Assembly: GCF_000264295.1 (NCBI RefSeq) | Contig: NZ_AJXT01000004.1 | Location: 186,001 to 250,000 of the forward strand | From: Rhodanobacter spathiphylli B39 | Lineage (GTDB): Bacteria > Pseudomonadota > Gammaproteobacteria > Xanthomonadales > Rhodanobacteraceae | Reading direction: 5' to 3' | Length of the DNA stretch: 64,000 nt | In this document: positions 28,096 to 38,041 of the stretch, one piece after another | Layout of the letters: each line of letters starts with the position of its first letter | Position numbering within the stretch: position 1 is the stretch's first letter | Position numbers and translations under genes: made by a program | The notes under the pieces: generated by a model | What the model saw: only the letters and a program-made list of their open reading frames with translations | Database searches by the model: none | Told to the model about the DNA's origin: nothing

Positions 28096-28529
28096 TCCTG
28101 GCTCGCCATCGCCTTGGCGTATTCCTTCAGTTTCGTCAGCGTTGCGGCCAGGCCGTTCGAGCGCGTGGGCGACAGGTGCTTGGCCAGGCCGATGGAGCCG
28201 ATGAAGCTGGGTTCGGTGGCGAGGATCTCGGCCGCCGGACGGTCGGAATAGACGCGCAGCAGCAGGGCGAGCAGGCCGGACACGATCGCCGAATCGCTGG
28301 CTGCCTCGAAGTGCACGTTCGCGGCATCACCGGAAGGCACCAGCCACACCATCGACTGGCAGCCGTGCACGCGGTAGACGTCGTTCCTGTGCGCCTCGGG
28401 AAAGTCCGGCAACTGCTTGCCGAGGTCGATCAGGTACTGGTAGCGCTCGGTCCAGTCGCCGAAGAAGGCGAACTCCTCGGCGATCTGCTGCTGCGCCTGC
28501 TCGGCGCCGGTGCTGGCAATGGCATTCAT
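28092..28529 (-). CDS. sufE: cysteine desulfuration protein SufE
   Basis: A 145-residue SufE-like sulfur acceptor that takes persulfide from a cysteine desulfurase. The acceptor is Cys57 in the family motif VHGCQSMVW. Start 28529 is the family start; the longer open frame is not coding. No suf operon is adjacent; cysS lies upstream on the same strand with a gap of 62 bases, so the two may be co-transcribed. Confidence 0.92.
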   Translation of the reverse strand: MNAIASTGAEQAQQQIAEEFAFFGDWTERYQYLIDLGKQLPDFPEAHRNDVYRVHGCQSMVWLVPSGDAANVHFEAASDSAIVSGLLALLLRVYSDRPAAEILATEPSFIGSIGLAKHLSPTRSNGLAATLTKLKEYAKAMASQE

Positions 28530-28591
28530 CCGGGCATTATCGCGCGCACCGGGGCGGGAAATGAAATCCGTGGCATCGGCGGCCCGATGCA

Positions 28592-29962
28592 TCAGGCCTT
28601 GACGATGCTCCAGCGGGTGCCCTGGGCGCCGTCCTCGATGGCGATGCCGAGCGCGGCAAGTTCGTCGCGAATCGCATCGGCCCGGGCGAAGTCGCGCGAG
28701 ACGCGGGCGGCGCGGCGCTGTTCGAGCAGGTCCTCGATGCGCGCCTCGTCGATCGCCTCGTCGCCGCGCCGGAACCATGCTTCCGGCGACTGTTGCAGCA
28801 GGCCGAGCAAGGCAGCGCCACCGAGCAGCGCAGCCTTGGCCTCGGCACTCCCGGACTGACGCGCGGCATCAGCCAGCACGGACAGTTCGGCCAGCGCCTG
28901 CGGCGTGTTGAGGTCATCGCACAACGCGGCCTCGATCCGCGGCGGCACCGGCAGCTCGCCCGCCGGCAACACCACGTCGGCCAGGTCGCGCAGCACGCGA
29001 TACCAGCCATCGAGCGTGCTGGTGGCCTGCTGGATGGCCGCTTCGGACCAGTCCAGCGGCTGTCGGTAATGGCCGCTCAACAGGCGCAGCCGCAGGGCTT
29101 CGGCCGGATGCAGCTTGAGCAGTTCGTGCAGCAGCAGCACGTTGCCCAGCGACTTGGACATCTTGCGACCGTCGAACGTCAGCATGCCGTTGTGCATCCA
29201 CCAGCGTGCGAACAGCTTGCCGCCGTGGGCGCAGGTCGACTGCGCCACCTCGTTCTCGTGGTGGGGAAACAGCAGGTCGACGCCACCGGCGTGGATGTCG
29301 ATCGTCTCGCCCAGGTGCGCAGCGCTCATCGCCGAGCACTCGATGTGCCAGCCGGGACGGCCGCGACCCCACGGGCTGTCCCAGCCCGGCAGTTCGGGGG
29401 TGGATGGTTTCCACAGCACGAAGTCGCCGGCGTTGCGCTTGTACGGCGCCACTTCCACCCGCGCGCCGGCGATCAGTTCGTCGGGATCGCGGCCGGACAG
29501 CTTGCCGTAATCGGCGAACGAACCGACGTCGAACAGCACGTGACCCTCGGCGGCATAGGCATGGCCACCGTCGATCAGCGCCTCGATCATGGTGACGATC
29601 TGCGCGATATGGGTGGTGGCGTGCGGCTCGATGTCGGGCGGCGCCACGCCGAGCCCGGCCATGTCGTCGCGATAGGCCTGGGCGAAGCGGTTGGTGATCG
29701 CGTCGATCTGCACGCCCTGTTGCTGCGCGGCGGCGTTGATCTTGTCGTCCACGTCGGTAATGTTGCGGGCATACACGACGTGGGGATAATGCCGCCGCAG
29801 CAGGCGCACCAGCACGTCGAACACCACCGGTCCGCGCGCGTTGCCGATGTGAACGTAGTTGTAGACGGTAGGGCCGCACAGATACATCGTCACGCGCTCG
29901 GGGTCGAGCGGGGCAAACGGTTCGGCGCGACGGGTCAGGCTGTTGTAGAGCGATATCGGCAT
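28592..29962 (-). CDS. cysS: cysteinyl-tRNA synthetase
   Basis: A 456-residue class Ia synthetase charging tRNA-Cys. The zinc ligand Cys29 ([11 protein letters not shown]), the HIGH-type motif HIGN at 38-41, the GWHIECSAM zinc site and KMSKS ([10 protein letters not shown]) are visible. The start was set at [11 protein letters not shown]; the open frame extends upstream without family similarity. Followed on the same strand by sufE. Confidence 0.97.
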   Translation of the reverse strand: MPISLYNSLTRRAEPFAPLDPERVTMYLCGPTVYNYVHIGNARGPVVFDVLVRLLRRHYPHVVYARNITDVDDKINAAAQQQGVQIDAITNRFAQAYRDDMAGLGVAPPDIEPHATTHIAQIVTMIEALIDGGHAYAAEGHVLFDVGSFADYGKLSGRDPDELIAGARVEVAPYKRNAGDFVLWKPSTPELPGWDSPWGRGRPGWHIECSAMSAAHLGETIDIHAGGVDLLFPHHENEVAQSTCAHGGKLFARWWMHNGMLTFDGRKMSKSLGNVLLLHELLKLHPAEALRLRLLSGHYRQPLDWSEAAIQQATSTLDGWYRVLRDLADVVLPAGELPVPPRIEAALCDDLNTPQALAELSVLADAARQSGSAEAKAALLGGAALLGLLQQSPEAWFRRGDEAIDEARIEDLLEQRRAARVSRDFARADAIRDELAALGIAIEDGAQGTRWSIVKA

Positions 29963-30151
29963 GGTGGAGTCCGCGGCATGGGCCGTCCGGGCAGGGGTTC
30001 GGCCAGCCAGGCATCTTAACAAGGTGTAAGTGGCCGAGTCGCGCAAGCGCCCCGGTGGCTGATTCTAAGGGTGTATTCAGCGTGAATTTGCTGCAATGGC
30101 CACCAGAACGCGCACCTGCGCGATTGACGCTCAAGTAATCGGGAGGTCGTG

Positions 30152-30682
30152 ATGACCAAGCTGTGGATATCCGCGCTCGCACTCGCCCTGGCGGCGGGCG
30201 GCGCTTGTGCGCAGGATGTGCGTTACGCGAACTCCGGCACGGATGACAATGCCCATTACGGCTGGGCCGATGTGTTGCGCGCCGACCCGGTGCAGGGCGT
30301 GACCCGCACCGAAGTGCCGCGGCAGGAATGCTACGAGCAGCCGGTGGTGCGCCATGAAGGCGGCAACAGCACCGCGGGCACCGTGCTCGGCGCCGTGATC
30401 GGCGGCGTGCTGGGTAATACCGTGGGCAAGGGCGACGGGCGCAAGGCTGCCACCGTGGCCGGCGCCGTGGCCGGTGGCGCGATCGGCAACCGGGCCAACC
30501 GTGGCCGCGACTACGAAACCACCCAGACCCAGTGCCGCGAGGTCAGTTCGGTCAGCGAGCAGCGCCGGATCATCGGCTACGACGTGGAATACCGCTATCG
30601 CGGCGAGGTCTACACCTCGCGCCTGAGCTACGACCCCGGCGAGCGCCTGCGCGTCCGGGTCCGGGTCGATCCAGCCGACTGA
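30152..30682 (+). CDS. glycine-zipper 2TM (SlyB-like) outer-membrane protein
   Basis: A 176-residue exported protein. A Sec signal peptide spans residues 1-20 (cleavage likely after GACA). A glycine-zipper hairpin at about 73-113 (GTVLGAVIGGVLGNTVGKG, then VAGAVAGGAIGNRANR) places it in the Rick17kDa/SlyB-like family. The C-terminal part (YDVEYRYRGEVYTSRLSYDPG) is typical of the soluble domain of these proteins. ATG 30152 follows GGGAGG by 5 bases; a GTG immediately upstream is less likely. Function is probably envelope integrity or stress. Confidence 0.82.
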   Translation: MTKLWISALALALAAGGACAQDVRYANSGTDDNAHYGWADVLRADPVQGVTRTEVPRQECYEQPVVRHEGGNSTAGTVLGAVIGGVLGNTVGKGDGRKAATVAGAVAGGAIGNRANRGRDYETTQTQCREVSSVSEQRRIIGYDVEYRYRGEVYTSRLSYDPGERLRVRVRVDPAD

Positions 30683-30691
30683 CCATCCGTC

Positions 30692-30725
30692 AGCCACGCC
30701 GCCACCTGTTGGCGGCGTGGCTTTT
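30692..30725 (+). terminator. terminator of the glycine-zipper gene
   Basis: A 13-bp perfect stem, AGCCACGCCGCCA (30692-30704) and TGGCGGCGTGGCT (30710-30722), with loop CCTGT and a short TTT tract. It begins 9 bases after the stop codon. Confidence 0.85.
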
Positions 30726-30745
30726 CGGTACACCCGAATTTTCTG

Positions 30746-30774
30746 TTGCATGGCAGCGAAATTGCCGGCATGAT
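30746..30774 (+). promoter_or_regulatory. candidate promoter of the argF' leader
   Basis: TTGCAT (30746-30751) and CATGAT (30769-30774) are 17 bases apart. Transcription would begin near 30781, about 18 bases before a 34-codon reading frame. The -10 matches the consensus in only 4 of 6 positions, so confidence is modest. No ArgR-box-like palindrome was seen nearby. Confidence 0.35.
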
Positions 30775-30798
30775 GCCCGGCATTCACCCGGAATCCTC

Positions 30799-30903
30799 AT
30801 GTCGACAGCCGTCTATACCGCCACCGTACTGACCAGCGCCCGCGCGGCCGCTGGCATGACGTCGCGTGCGCGCCGACCGTTGCATGGATACTCGGCCGGG
30901 TAG
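30799..30903 (+). CDS. candidate arginine leader peptide before argF'
   Basis: A 34-codon frame (MSTAVYTATVLTSARAAAGM, then TSRARRPLHGYSAG) with GGA 6 bases before its ATG. Four codons are arginine (30841, 30865, 30871, 30874), three of them within a four-codon stretch. The frame ends 34 bases before a terminator hairpin in front of the arginine gene argF', and its last codons overlap a segment able to pair with the hairpin's 5' arm. This is the layout of transcription attenuation. Caution: random frames in GC-rich DNA are naturally rich in Arg and Ala. Confidence 0.45.
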   Translation: MSTAVYTATVLTSARAAAGMTSRARRPLHGYSAG

Positions 30904-30936
30904 GCAGTCGCACGCGTTTCAAGGTGCATCGACGAC

Positions 30937-30965
30937 AAAACCCGGCCTCTGCGCCGGGTTTTTTT
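30937..30965 (+). terminator. attenuator-like terminator in the argF' leader
   Basis: AAAACCCGGC (30937-30946) pairs with GCCGGGTTTT (30953-30962) around CTCTGC, followed by further T. The 5' arm plus two bases, ACCCGGCC (30940-30947), is also perfectly complementary to GGCCGGGT at 30894-30901, which would form a competing antiterminator. It lies 123 bases before the argF' start. The 405-base gap 30683-31087 otherwise holds only the leader frame and its promoter. Confidence 0.7.
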
Positions 30966-31087
30966 GTTTTGATCAAAAGCTGGTCGGCCCTTGCGCCGGG
31001 TTTTCCGTTTCGGGTTGTACTTCGCGCGGATCCAACGCAACGCCCCGTCCACCCATGGCCGGACTCTTCAAACAAGAGCATTCACTC

Positions 31088-32095
31088 ATGACCATCAGGC
31101 ACTTCCTCACCACCCAGGACTACAGCCGCGCCGAGATCGACGCCTTGCTGGAGCAGGCTGCCGCCTTCAAGCGGGATCGGCTTGGCCCGCAGCTCGCCGG
31201 CAAGTCGATCGCCTTGCTGTTCTTCAATCCGTCGATGCGCACCCGCACCAGCTTCGAGCTGGGCGCGTTCCAGCTCGGTGGTCACGCCGTCGTGCTGGCG
31301 CCGGGCAAGGACGCGTGGCCGATCGAGTTCGAGGTCGGCAGCGTGATGGACGGCGACACCGAGGAACACATCGCCGAGGTGGCGCGCGTGCTGAGCCGCT
31401 ACGTCGACCTGATCGCGGTGCGCGCCTTCCCGAAGTTCCAGGACTGGGCGGTGGACCGGCAGGACAAGGTGATCAAGGCGTTCGCCCAGTACGCCACGGT
31501 GCCGGTGATCAACATGGAGACCATCACCCACCCCTGCCAGGAACTGGCTCACGCGCTGGCGATGAAGGAGCACCTGGGCGACCTCACCAGGAAGAAGTAC
31601 GTGCTCACCTGGACCTACCATCCTAAGCCGCTGAACACCGCGGTGGCGAACTCCGCGCTGCTGATCGCCACCAAGATGGGCATGGACGTGACCCTGCTGT
31701 GCCCCACGCCCGACTACGTGCTGGACGAGCGCTACATGGCGTTTGGCCGTCTGAACGCCGAGCAGAACGGCGGTTCGCTGAAGGTCAGCCACGACATCGA
31801 GGAGGCCTACGCCGGTGCCGACGTGGTCTATGCCAAGAGCTGGGGCGCGTTGCCGTTCTTCGGCCAGTGGGACAAGGAGAAGCCGATCCGCGAGGCGAAC
31901 AGGCACTTCATCGTCGACGAGGCGAAGATGGCGCTGACCAACCACGGCCTGTTCAGCCATTGCCTGCCGCTGCGCCGGAACATCAAGGCCACCGACGCGG
32001 TGATGGATGCGCCGTACTGCATCGCCATCGACGAGGCCGAGAACCGCCTGCACGTGCAGAAGGCGGTGATGGCGTCACTGATCGGGCAGGGCTGA
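31088..32095 (+). CDS. argF': N-acetylornithine carbamoyltransferase
   Basis: A 335-residue transcarbamylase making N-acetylcitrulline from N-acetylornithine and carbamoyl phosphate, the Xanthomonas-type arginine route. The carbamoyl-phosphate loop is SMRTRTS (49-55). Glu92 in DGDTEEH is the residue that favours acetyl over succinyl substrate in the Xanthomonas campestris enzyme. HCLPLRRNIK ends with Lys300, equivalent to the carboxylated lysine of that enzyme. It heads the arginine block and is preceded by a candidate attenuator. Confidence 0.96.
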   Translation: MTIRHFLTTQDYSRAEIDALLEQAAAFKRDRLGPQLAGKSIALLFFNPSMRTRTSFELGAFQLGGHAVVLAPGKDAWPIEFEVGSVMDGDTEEHIAEVARVLSRYVDLIAVRAFPKFQDWAVDRQDKVIKAFAQYATVPVINMETITHPCQELAHALAMKEHLGDLTRKKYVLTWTYHPKPLNTAVANSALLIATKMGMDVTLLCPTPDYVLDERYMAFGRLNAEQNGGSLKVSHDIEEAYAGADVVYAKSWGALPFFGQWDKEKPIREANRHFIVDEAKMALTNHGLFSHCLPLRRNIKATDAVMDAPYCIAIDEAENRLHVQKAVMASLIGQG

Positions 32096-32101
32096 GTCGG
32101 C

Positions 32102-32722
32102 ATGTACACGCCGAAGCATTTCCATGAAACGCGGATCGAGCTCCTGCACGGGCTGATCCGCGCGTACCCGTTCGCTGCCGTGGTGACCCGCGGAAGCGGT
32201 GGGCTGGCCGCCAATCACCTGCCGTTCGAGCTGGTCGATGGCGTGCTGCATGGTCATGTCGCTCGCGGCAACGAGCTGGCACAGCAGGACGGCACCGAGG
32301 TACTGCTGATCTTCCAGGGGCCGGATGGATACATCAGCCCGAACTGGTATCCGAGCAAGCACGAGACCGGGCGCGAGGTGCCGACGTGGAACTACGCCGT
32401 GGTGCACGTGCATGGTCGCTTGAACGTGATCGATGACGCGGCCTGGTTGCGTCGGCTGCTGGAGACACTGACCGACCACCATGAGGCGGTTCAGCCCCAA
32501 CCGTGGAAGGTCGGTGACGCGCCGGAAGACCACGTCGAAAAGTCGCTGCGCGCCATCGTCGGTCTGGAAATCGGCATCGACCGCATCGAAGGCAAGTTCA
32601 AGCTGAGCCAGAACCATCCTGCCCGCAATCGTGCCGGCGTGATTGCCGGCCTGCGCGAGCGGGACGGCGATGGCGACGTGGAACTGGCCGCACTGATGAC
32701 CCGACAGGAGCCAACGCCGTGA
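32102..32722 (+). CDS. PaiB-type FMN-binding regulator
   Basis: A 206-residue FMN-binding split-barrel protein of the PaiB family (start MYTPKHF, with NHLPFEL, HVARGNELA, YISPNWYPSKHE, VPTWNYAVVHVHG and FKLSQNHP). PaiB was named a negative transcriptional regulator in Bacillus, but direct DNA binding is not shown for most members. It lies 6 bases after argF' and overlaps the OsmC-like gene by 4 bases, so it is part of the arginine transcript although its role there is unclear. Confidence 0.88.
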   Translation: MYTPKHFHETRIELLHGLIRAYPFAAVVTRGSGGLAANHLPFELVDGVLHGHVARGNELAQQDGTEVLLIFQGPDGYISPNWYPSKHETGREVPTWNYAVVHVHGRLNVIDDAAWLRRLLETLTDHHEAVQPQPWKVGDAPEDHVEKSLRAIVGLEIGIDRIEGKFKLSQNHPARNRAGVIAGLRERDGDGDVELAALMTRQEPTP

Positions 32723-33207
32723 ACCACCAGCATCGCTATCGCGTCGACGTGGAATGGACCGGCAACCTCGGCACGGGCACCGACGGCTATCGCAACTACA
32801 GCCGCGACCATGTGATCCGCATCGCGGGGAAAGCCGAACTGGCCGGCTCGTCCGATCCGACCTTCCGCGGCGATGCCACCCGACACAATCCGGAAGACAT
32901 GCTGGTCACCGCGCTGTCGACCTGCCACATGTTGTCCTACCTGCACATGGCCACCGTGGCCGGCGTGGTGGTGACGGCTTATACCGACGCCGCCGAAGGC
33001 ACGATGGTCACCGAAGGTGACGGCGGCCGCTTCGTCGAAGTGGTGCTGCGTCCCTTGGTGACGATCAGCGCTGCCAGCGATCCGGCCAAGGCCGAGGCCG
33101 CGCACGAAGCGGCCCACCACGCCTGCTTCATTGCCAACTCCGTGAATTTCCCGGTGCGCTGCGAGCCGCGCATCGTCGTGGAGCAGGGAATGGCGAATCG
33201 GGAATAG
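32719..33207 (+). CDS. OsmC-family peroxiredoxin-like protein
   Basis: A 162-residue OsmC/Ohr-fold protein with the two redox cysteines in STCHM (Cys69) and HACFIANS (about Cys136). Such proteins reduce organic hydroperoxides; this one is closer to the OsmC-like subgroup than to Ohr. The start is GTG at 32719, overlapping the PaiB stop. Its last codons (GMANRE) and stop are encoded by the GGGAATGG repeat that begins at 33186, so the C terminus has been changed by the repeat. Confidence 0.85.
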   Translation: MNHQHRYRVDVEWTGNLGTGTDGYRNYSRDHVIRIAGKAELAGSSDPTFRGDATRHNPEDMLVTALSTCHMLSYLHMATVAGVVVTAYTDAAEGTMVTEGDGGRFVEVVLRPLVTISAASDPAKAEAAHEAAHHACFIANSVNFPVRCEPRIVVEQGMANRE

Positions 33208-33313
33208 GGAATCGTCAAAAACAGTCCTTCGCACTCTGCTCGTTGCGCTTCACCCATACCTTCAGGATTACCACCATGTCGAATGCTCCCACCATTCCCG
33301 ATTCCCCATTCCC
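33186..33313. repeat. GGGAAT/ATTCCC inverted repeat spanning the argG start
   Basis: The 20 bases at 33186-33205 (GGGAATGGCGAATCGGGAAT) are complementary to 33294-33313 in 19 of 20 positions. The 88-base loop contains the argG ribosome-binding site and start codon. The left arm encodes the end of the OsmC-like gene and the right arm encodes residues of the argG N terminus. Diverged relatives lie at about 7790-7855 and 8425-8520. Confidence 0.85.
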
Positions 33314-34523
33314 CGTTTCCTCCAACGGAGAAGGCAAGGACATCGTCCTCGCCTTCTCCGGCGGCCTCGACACCAGCTTCTGCGTGCCCTACCTGCAGGA
33401 GCGCGGCTGGGCCGTGCACACCGTGTTCGCCGACACCGGCGGCGTCGACGCCGATGAGCGGGCCTTCATCGAGGCCCGCGCGAAGGAACTGGGCGTGGCC
33501 AGCCACGTCACCATCGACGGTGGTCCGGCGATCTGGGCGGGCTTCGTCAAGCCGTTCGTGTGGGCGGGCGAGGGCTACCAGGGCCAGTACCCGCTGCTGG
33601 TCTCCGATCGCTACCTGATCGTCGAAGCCGCGCTGAAGCGCGCCGCTGAACTGGGCACGAAGGCGATCGCGCACGGCTGCACCGGCATGGGCAACGACCA
33701 GGTGCGTTTCGACCTGGCGGTGAAGGCGCTGGGTGATTACCAGATCGTGGCGCCGATCCGCGAGATCCAGAAGGAACACACGCAGACCCGCGCCTACGAG
33801 CAGAAGTACCTGGAGGAGCGCGGCTTCGGCGTACGCGCCAAGCAGCAGGCCTACACCATCAACGAGAACCTGCTGGGCCTGACCATGTCCGGCGGCGAGA
33901 TCGACCAGTGGCAGGCGCCCGGTGCCGGCGCGGTGGGCTGGTGCAAGCCGCGCGCCGAATGGCCGTCCAAACCGCTGCAGTTGAAGATCGGTTTCGTGGG
34001 CGGCGAAGCGGTGACGCTGGATGGCGAGAAGATCGCCGGACATGCCATGCTGGCGAAGCTGAACCATCTGTTCGCCCAGTACGGCGTGGGTCGTGGTCTC
34101 TACACCGGCGACACCACCATCGGCCTGAAGGGCCGCATCATCTTCGAGGCACCGGGCCTCACCGCCCTGCTAGCCGCGCACCGCGCGCTGGAAGAGGCGG
34201 TGCTCAGCAAGCAGCAGAACCGCTTCAAGCCCGAGGTGGCGCGCAAGTGGGTGGAACTGGTCTACGAAGGCTTCTTCCACGACCCGCTGAAGGCCGACCT
34301 GGAAGCGTTCCTGGCCTCCAGCCAGTCCACCGTCAACGGCACGGTGACGCTGGAGACGAACGGCGGCAGCGTGGGCGCGGTCGCCGTCGAGTCGAAGCAC
34401 ATCCTCAACGCCAAGGGCGCCACCTACGCCCAGTCGGCCGACTGGGGCGTGGAGGAAGCCGAGGGCTTCATCAAGCTGTTCGGCATGAGCAGCACGCTGT
34501 GGGCCGAGGTCAATCGCGGATGA
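33276..34523 (+). CDS. argG: argininosuccinate synthase
   Basis: A 415-residue ATP-dependent ligase joining citrulline and aspartate. The PP-loop motif is AFSGGLDTS and the family block [13 protein letters not shown] is present. It is of the class whose C terminus differs from E. coli ArgG but is usual in Xanthomonadales. ATG 33276 with AGGA upstream is the only plausible start before the conserved core, and it adds about 20 residues ([13 protein letters not shown]) encoded by an intergenic-type repeat. The stop overlaps the argE' start by 4 bases. Confidence 0.95.
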   Translation: MSNAPTIPDSPFPVSSNGEGKDIVLAFSGGLDTSFCVPYLQERGWAVHTVFADTGGVDADERAFIEARAKELGVASHVTIDGGPAIWAGFVKPFVWAGEGYQGQYPLLVSDRYLIVEAALKRAAELGTKAIAHGCTGMGNDQVRFDLAVKALGDYQIVAPIREIQKEHTQTRAYEQKYLEERGFGVRAKQQAYTINENLLGLTMSGGEIDQWQAPGAGAVGWCKPRAEWPSKPLQLKIGFVGGEAVTLDGEKIAGHAMLAKLNHLFAQYGVGRGLYTGDTTIGLKGRIIFEAPGLTALLAAHRALEEAVLSKQQNRFKPEVARKWVELVYEGFFHDPLKADLEAFLASSQSTVNGTVTLETNGGSVGAVAVESKHILNAKGATYAQSADWGVEEAEGFIKLFGMSSTLWAEVNRG

Positions 34524-35620
34524 GTGCGCTGCTGGACGCCACGCTGGAGCATCTGAAAGCGCTGGTCGGTTTCGACACGCGCAATCCGCCGCGCGCGATC
34601 GACACCGGCGGCATCTTCGACTACCTGCGCGCGCAGCTGCCCGGCTTTTCGGTGACGGTGACCGACTTCGGCGCCGGTGCGGTGGCGCTGCATGCGGTGC
34701 GCGGCGAGCCGAAATACCTGTTCAACGTGCATCTGGACACGGTGCCTGACTCGCCGGCGTGGACGGCCGATCCGCATGCGTTGCGGGTGACCGCGGATCG
34801 CGCGATCGGCCTCGGCGCCTGCGACATCAAGGGTGCGGCCGCGGCGTTGCTGGCGGTGGCGAATGCCGGTGATGGCGACATGGCGTTGCTGTTCAGCACG
34901 GATGAAGAGGCGAACGATCCGCGCTGCATCGCCGGCTTCCTGCGCGATGCGCATGCCTACGAGGCAGTGATCGTGGCCGAGCCGACCAGGGGCGAGGCGG
35001 TGCTGGCGCATCGCGGCATCCAGTCGGTGCTGATGCGGTTTGCCGGCCACGCCGGGCATGCCTCGGGCGAGCAGCAGCCCAGCGACAGCGCGTTGCACCA
35101 GGCGATGCGCTGGGGCAATGCGGCGCTGGATTTCGTGGCGGCGCAGTCGCACGAGCGCTTCGGCGGACTCACCGGCCTGCGCTTCAACATCGGCCGGGTC
35201 GAGGGCGGCATCAAGGCAAACATGATCGCGCCCGGGGCGGAAGTGCGCTTCGGTTTCCGTGCGCTGCCGACGATGGACCCGGACCAGTTGCTCGCGCGCT
35301 TCCGCATGCTGGTCGACCCGCAGCCGGTGGAGTTCACCGAAACCTTCCGCGGCGCCTCGCTGCCCGCCGGCGACACCGCGAACGCCGAGACGAACCGGCT
35401 GGTCGCACGCGACCTCGCCGACGAGCTGGGCATTCCGGTGGGCAACGCGGTGGACTTCTGGACCGAGGCCGCGCTGTTCTCCGCCGCCGGTTACACCGCC
35501 TTCGTCTACGGCCCCGGCGACATCGCCCAGGCACACAGCGCCGATGAGTGGGTCGCGCTCGACCAATTGCAGCAGTACGCAGAAACCATTTACCGGATCG
35601 TCACCAGTGGAAACGCATAA
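34520..35620 (+). CDS. argE': acetylornithine/acetylcitrulline deacetylase
   Basis: A 366-residue M20 metallo-deacetylase. Zinc-ligand motifs are [34 protein letters not shown] and the C-terminal [10 protein letters not shown]. In Xanthomonas the orthologue prefers N-acetylcitrulline, which fits the acetylornithine carbamoyltransferase encoded upstream. Start overlaps argG; end overlaps the GTG start of the kinase/synthase gene by 14 bases. Confidence 0.92.
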   Translation: MSALLDATLEHLKALVGFDTRNPPRAIDTGGIFDYLRAQLPGFSVTVTDFGAGAVALHAVRGEPKYLFNVHLDTVPDSPAWTADPHALRVTADRAIGLGACDIKGAAAALLAVANAGDGDMALLFSTDEEANDPRCIAGFLRDAHAYEAVIVAEPTRGEAVLAHRGIQSVLMRFAGHAGHASGEQQPSDSALHQAMRWGNAALDFVAAQSHERFGGLTGLRFNIGRVEGGIKANMIAPGAEVRFGFRALPTMDPDQLLARFRMLVDPQPVEFTETFRGASLPAGDTANAETNRLVARDLADELGIPVGNAVDFWTEAALFSAAGYTAFVYGPGDIAQAHSADEWVALDQLQQYAETIYRIVTSGNA

Positions 35621-36923
35621 GCACACCCGCAAGACCATCGTGCGCCTGCTTTCGAGCATGGGCAGTGCGAAGGAAATCCAGCAATACCTCAAGCGCTTCT
35701 CCGAGGTCGATGCCAAGCGTTTCGCCGTGGTCAAGGTCGGCGGCGCGGTGTTGCGCGACGAGCTGGCCGACCTCGCCTCGTCGCTGACCTTCCTGCAGCA
35801 GGTGGGTTTGACCCCGATCGTGCTGCATGGCGCCGGTCCGCAACTGGATGAGGAGCTGGCCGCTGCCGGCATCGAGAAGCAGACGATCAACGGCCTGCGC
35901 GTGACTTCGCCGAAGGCACTGGGCATCGTGCGCCGCGTGTTCATGCAGCAGAACCTGAAGCTGGTGGAAGCGCTGCAGTCGATGGACACCCGCGCCACCG
36001 CGGTGCCGTCGGGCGTGTTCCTGGCCAGCTACCTGGATCGTGACACCTACGGCATGGTCGGCAAGGTCGACAGCATCAACCTGGCGCCGATCGAGGCCAG
36101 CCTGCGCGCGAATTCGATCCCGGTGATCGCCAGCCTCGGCGAGACCGACGAGGGACAGATCCTCAACGTCAACGCCGACGTCGCCGCGAACGAACTGGTA
36201 CGCATGCTGCAGCCGTACAAGATCGTGTTCCTCACCGGCACCGGCGGCCTGCTCGACGAGCACGGCAAGCTGATCGACTCGATCAATCTGTCGACCGAGT
36301 TCGACCACCTGATGGCGCAGCCGTGGATCAACGGCGGCATGCGCCTGAAGATCGAGCAGATCGCCGACCTGCTGGCCGATTTGCCGTTGACGTCATCGGT
36401 GTCGATCACCCGTCCGGCGGAACTGGCCAAGGAGCTGTTCACCCACAAGGGTTCCGGCACCCTGGTCCGGCGCGGCGAGAAAGTGCTGACGTTCGACTCG
36501 TGGGACGGCATCGACCTGCCACGCATGCGCACGCTGATCGAATCGAGTTTCGGCCGTGCCCTGGTGCCCGATTACTTCGAGCGCACCAAGCCGCTTCGCA
36601 TCTACGTCAGCGAGAACTACCGCGCCGCGATGATCCTCACCGAAGAGGACGGCTTGCCGTACCTGGACAAGTTCGCCGTGCTCGATGACGCCCAGGGCGA
36701 AGGCCTGGGCCGGGCGGTGTGGCAGGTGATGCGCGAGGAAAATCCGCGCTTGTTCTGGCGTTCGCGCCACGGCAACCAGGTCAACATTTTCTACTACGCC
36801 GAGTCGGACGGCTGCATCAAGCAGCCGCGCTGGAAGGTGTTCTGGTACGGCATCGAGGACCTCGACACGATTTTCCGCTGCGTGGCGCATTGCGCGCAGC
36901 GCCAGCCGACACTGGTGGATTGA
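35607..36923 (+). CDS. argB: bifunctional N-acetylglutamate kinase/synthase
   Basis: A 438-residue fusion of an acetylglutamate kinase (about 1-290; [41 protein letters not shown]) and a GNAT-type acetylglutamate synthase domain (about 300-438; [21 protein letters not shown]). It makes the first and second intermediates of the acetylated arginine pathway. The start is GTG at 35607, giving the N terminus [15 protein letters not shown] shared with Xanthomonas; ATG 35658 is an alternative. This fusion is characteristic of Xanthomonadales and relatives. Confidence 0.94.
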   Translation: METHKHTRKTIVRLLSSMGSAKEIQQYLKRFSEVDAKRFAVVKVGGAVLRDELADLASSLTFLQQVGLTPIVLHGAGPQLDEELAAAGIEKQTINGLRVTSPKALGIVRRVFMQQNLKLVEALQSMDTRATAVPSGVFLASYLDRDTYGMVGKVDSINLAPIEASLRANSIPVIASLGETDEGQILNVNADVAANELVRMLQPYKIVFLTGTGGLLDEHGKLIDSINLSTEFDHLMAQPWINGGMRLKIEQIADLLADLPLTSSVSITRPAELAKELFTHKGSGTLVRRGEKVLTFDSWDGIDLPRMRTLIESSFGRALVPDYFERTKPLRIYVSENYRAAMILTEEDGLPYLDKFAVLDDAQGEGLGRAVWQVMREENPRLFWRSRHGNQVNIFYYAESDGCIKQPRWKVFWYGIEDLDTIFRCVAHCAQRQPTLVD

Positions 36924-36931
36924 GCAAGACC

Positions 36932-37043
36932 AACTCCCTCCCCTGCATGCGGGGGAGGGCTGGGGTGGGGTCGCTCTTGATCTTGCTGTGAAGATCAAAA
37001 GCCTCACCCCCTCCCGACCTCCCCCTGCCATGCAGGGGGAGGA
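36932..37043. repeat. CCCCACCCCA/GCAGGGGAGG repeat, copy 1
   Basis: The 146-base gap between argB and argC is almost filled by a GC-rich repeat. CTCCCTCCCCTGCATGCGGG begins it, and the segment 36958-36984 (GGGCTGGGGTGGGGTCGCTC, then TTGATCTT) is the inverse of sequence found at about 44898-44931 and 61670-61706. A second half (CCTCCCCCTGCCATGCAGGG, then GGAGG) ends just before the argC ribosome-binding site. Confidence 0.8.
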
Positions 37044-37069
37044 GAAAGAAGCATCGCAGGAGTGGATCG

Positions 37070-38037
<968 letters not shown>

Positions 38038-38041
<4 letters not shown>

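Noticed and set aside
30937-30965. Hairpin as the plain terminator of the glycine-zipper gene
   Set aside because: That gene already has a 13-bp terminator at 30692-30725, more than 200 bases earlier, with a promoter-like pair between the two.
32719-33207. Ohr (organic hydroperoxide resistance) assignment for the OsmC-like gene
   Set aside because: Cysteine surroundings and sequence are of the general OsmC-like subgroup, and no OhrR regulator is adjacent.
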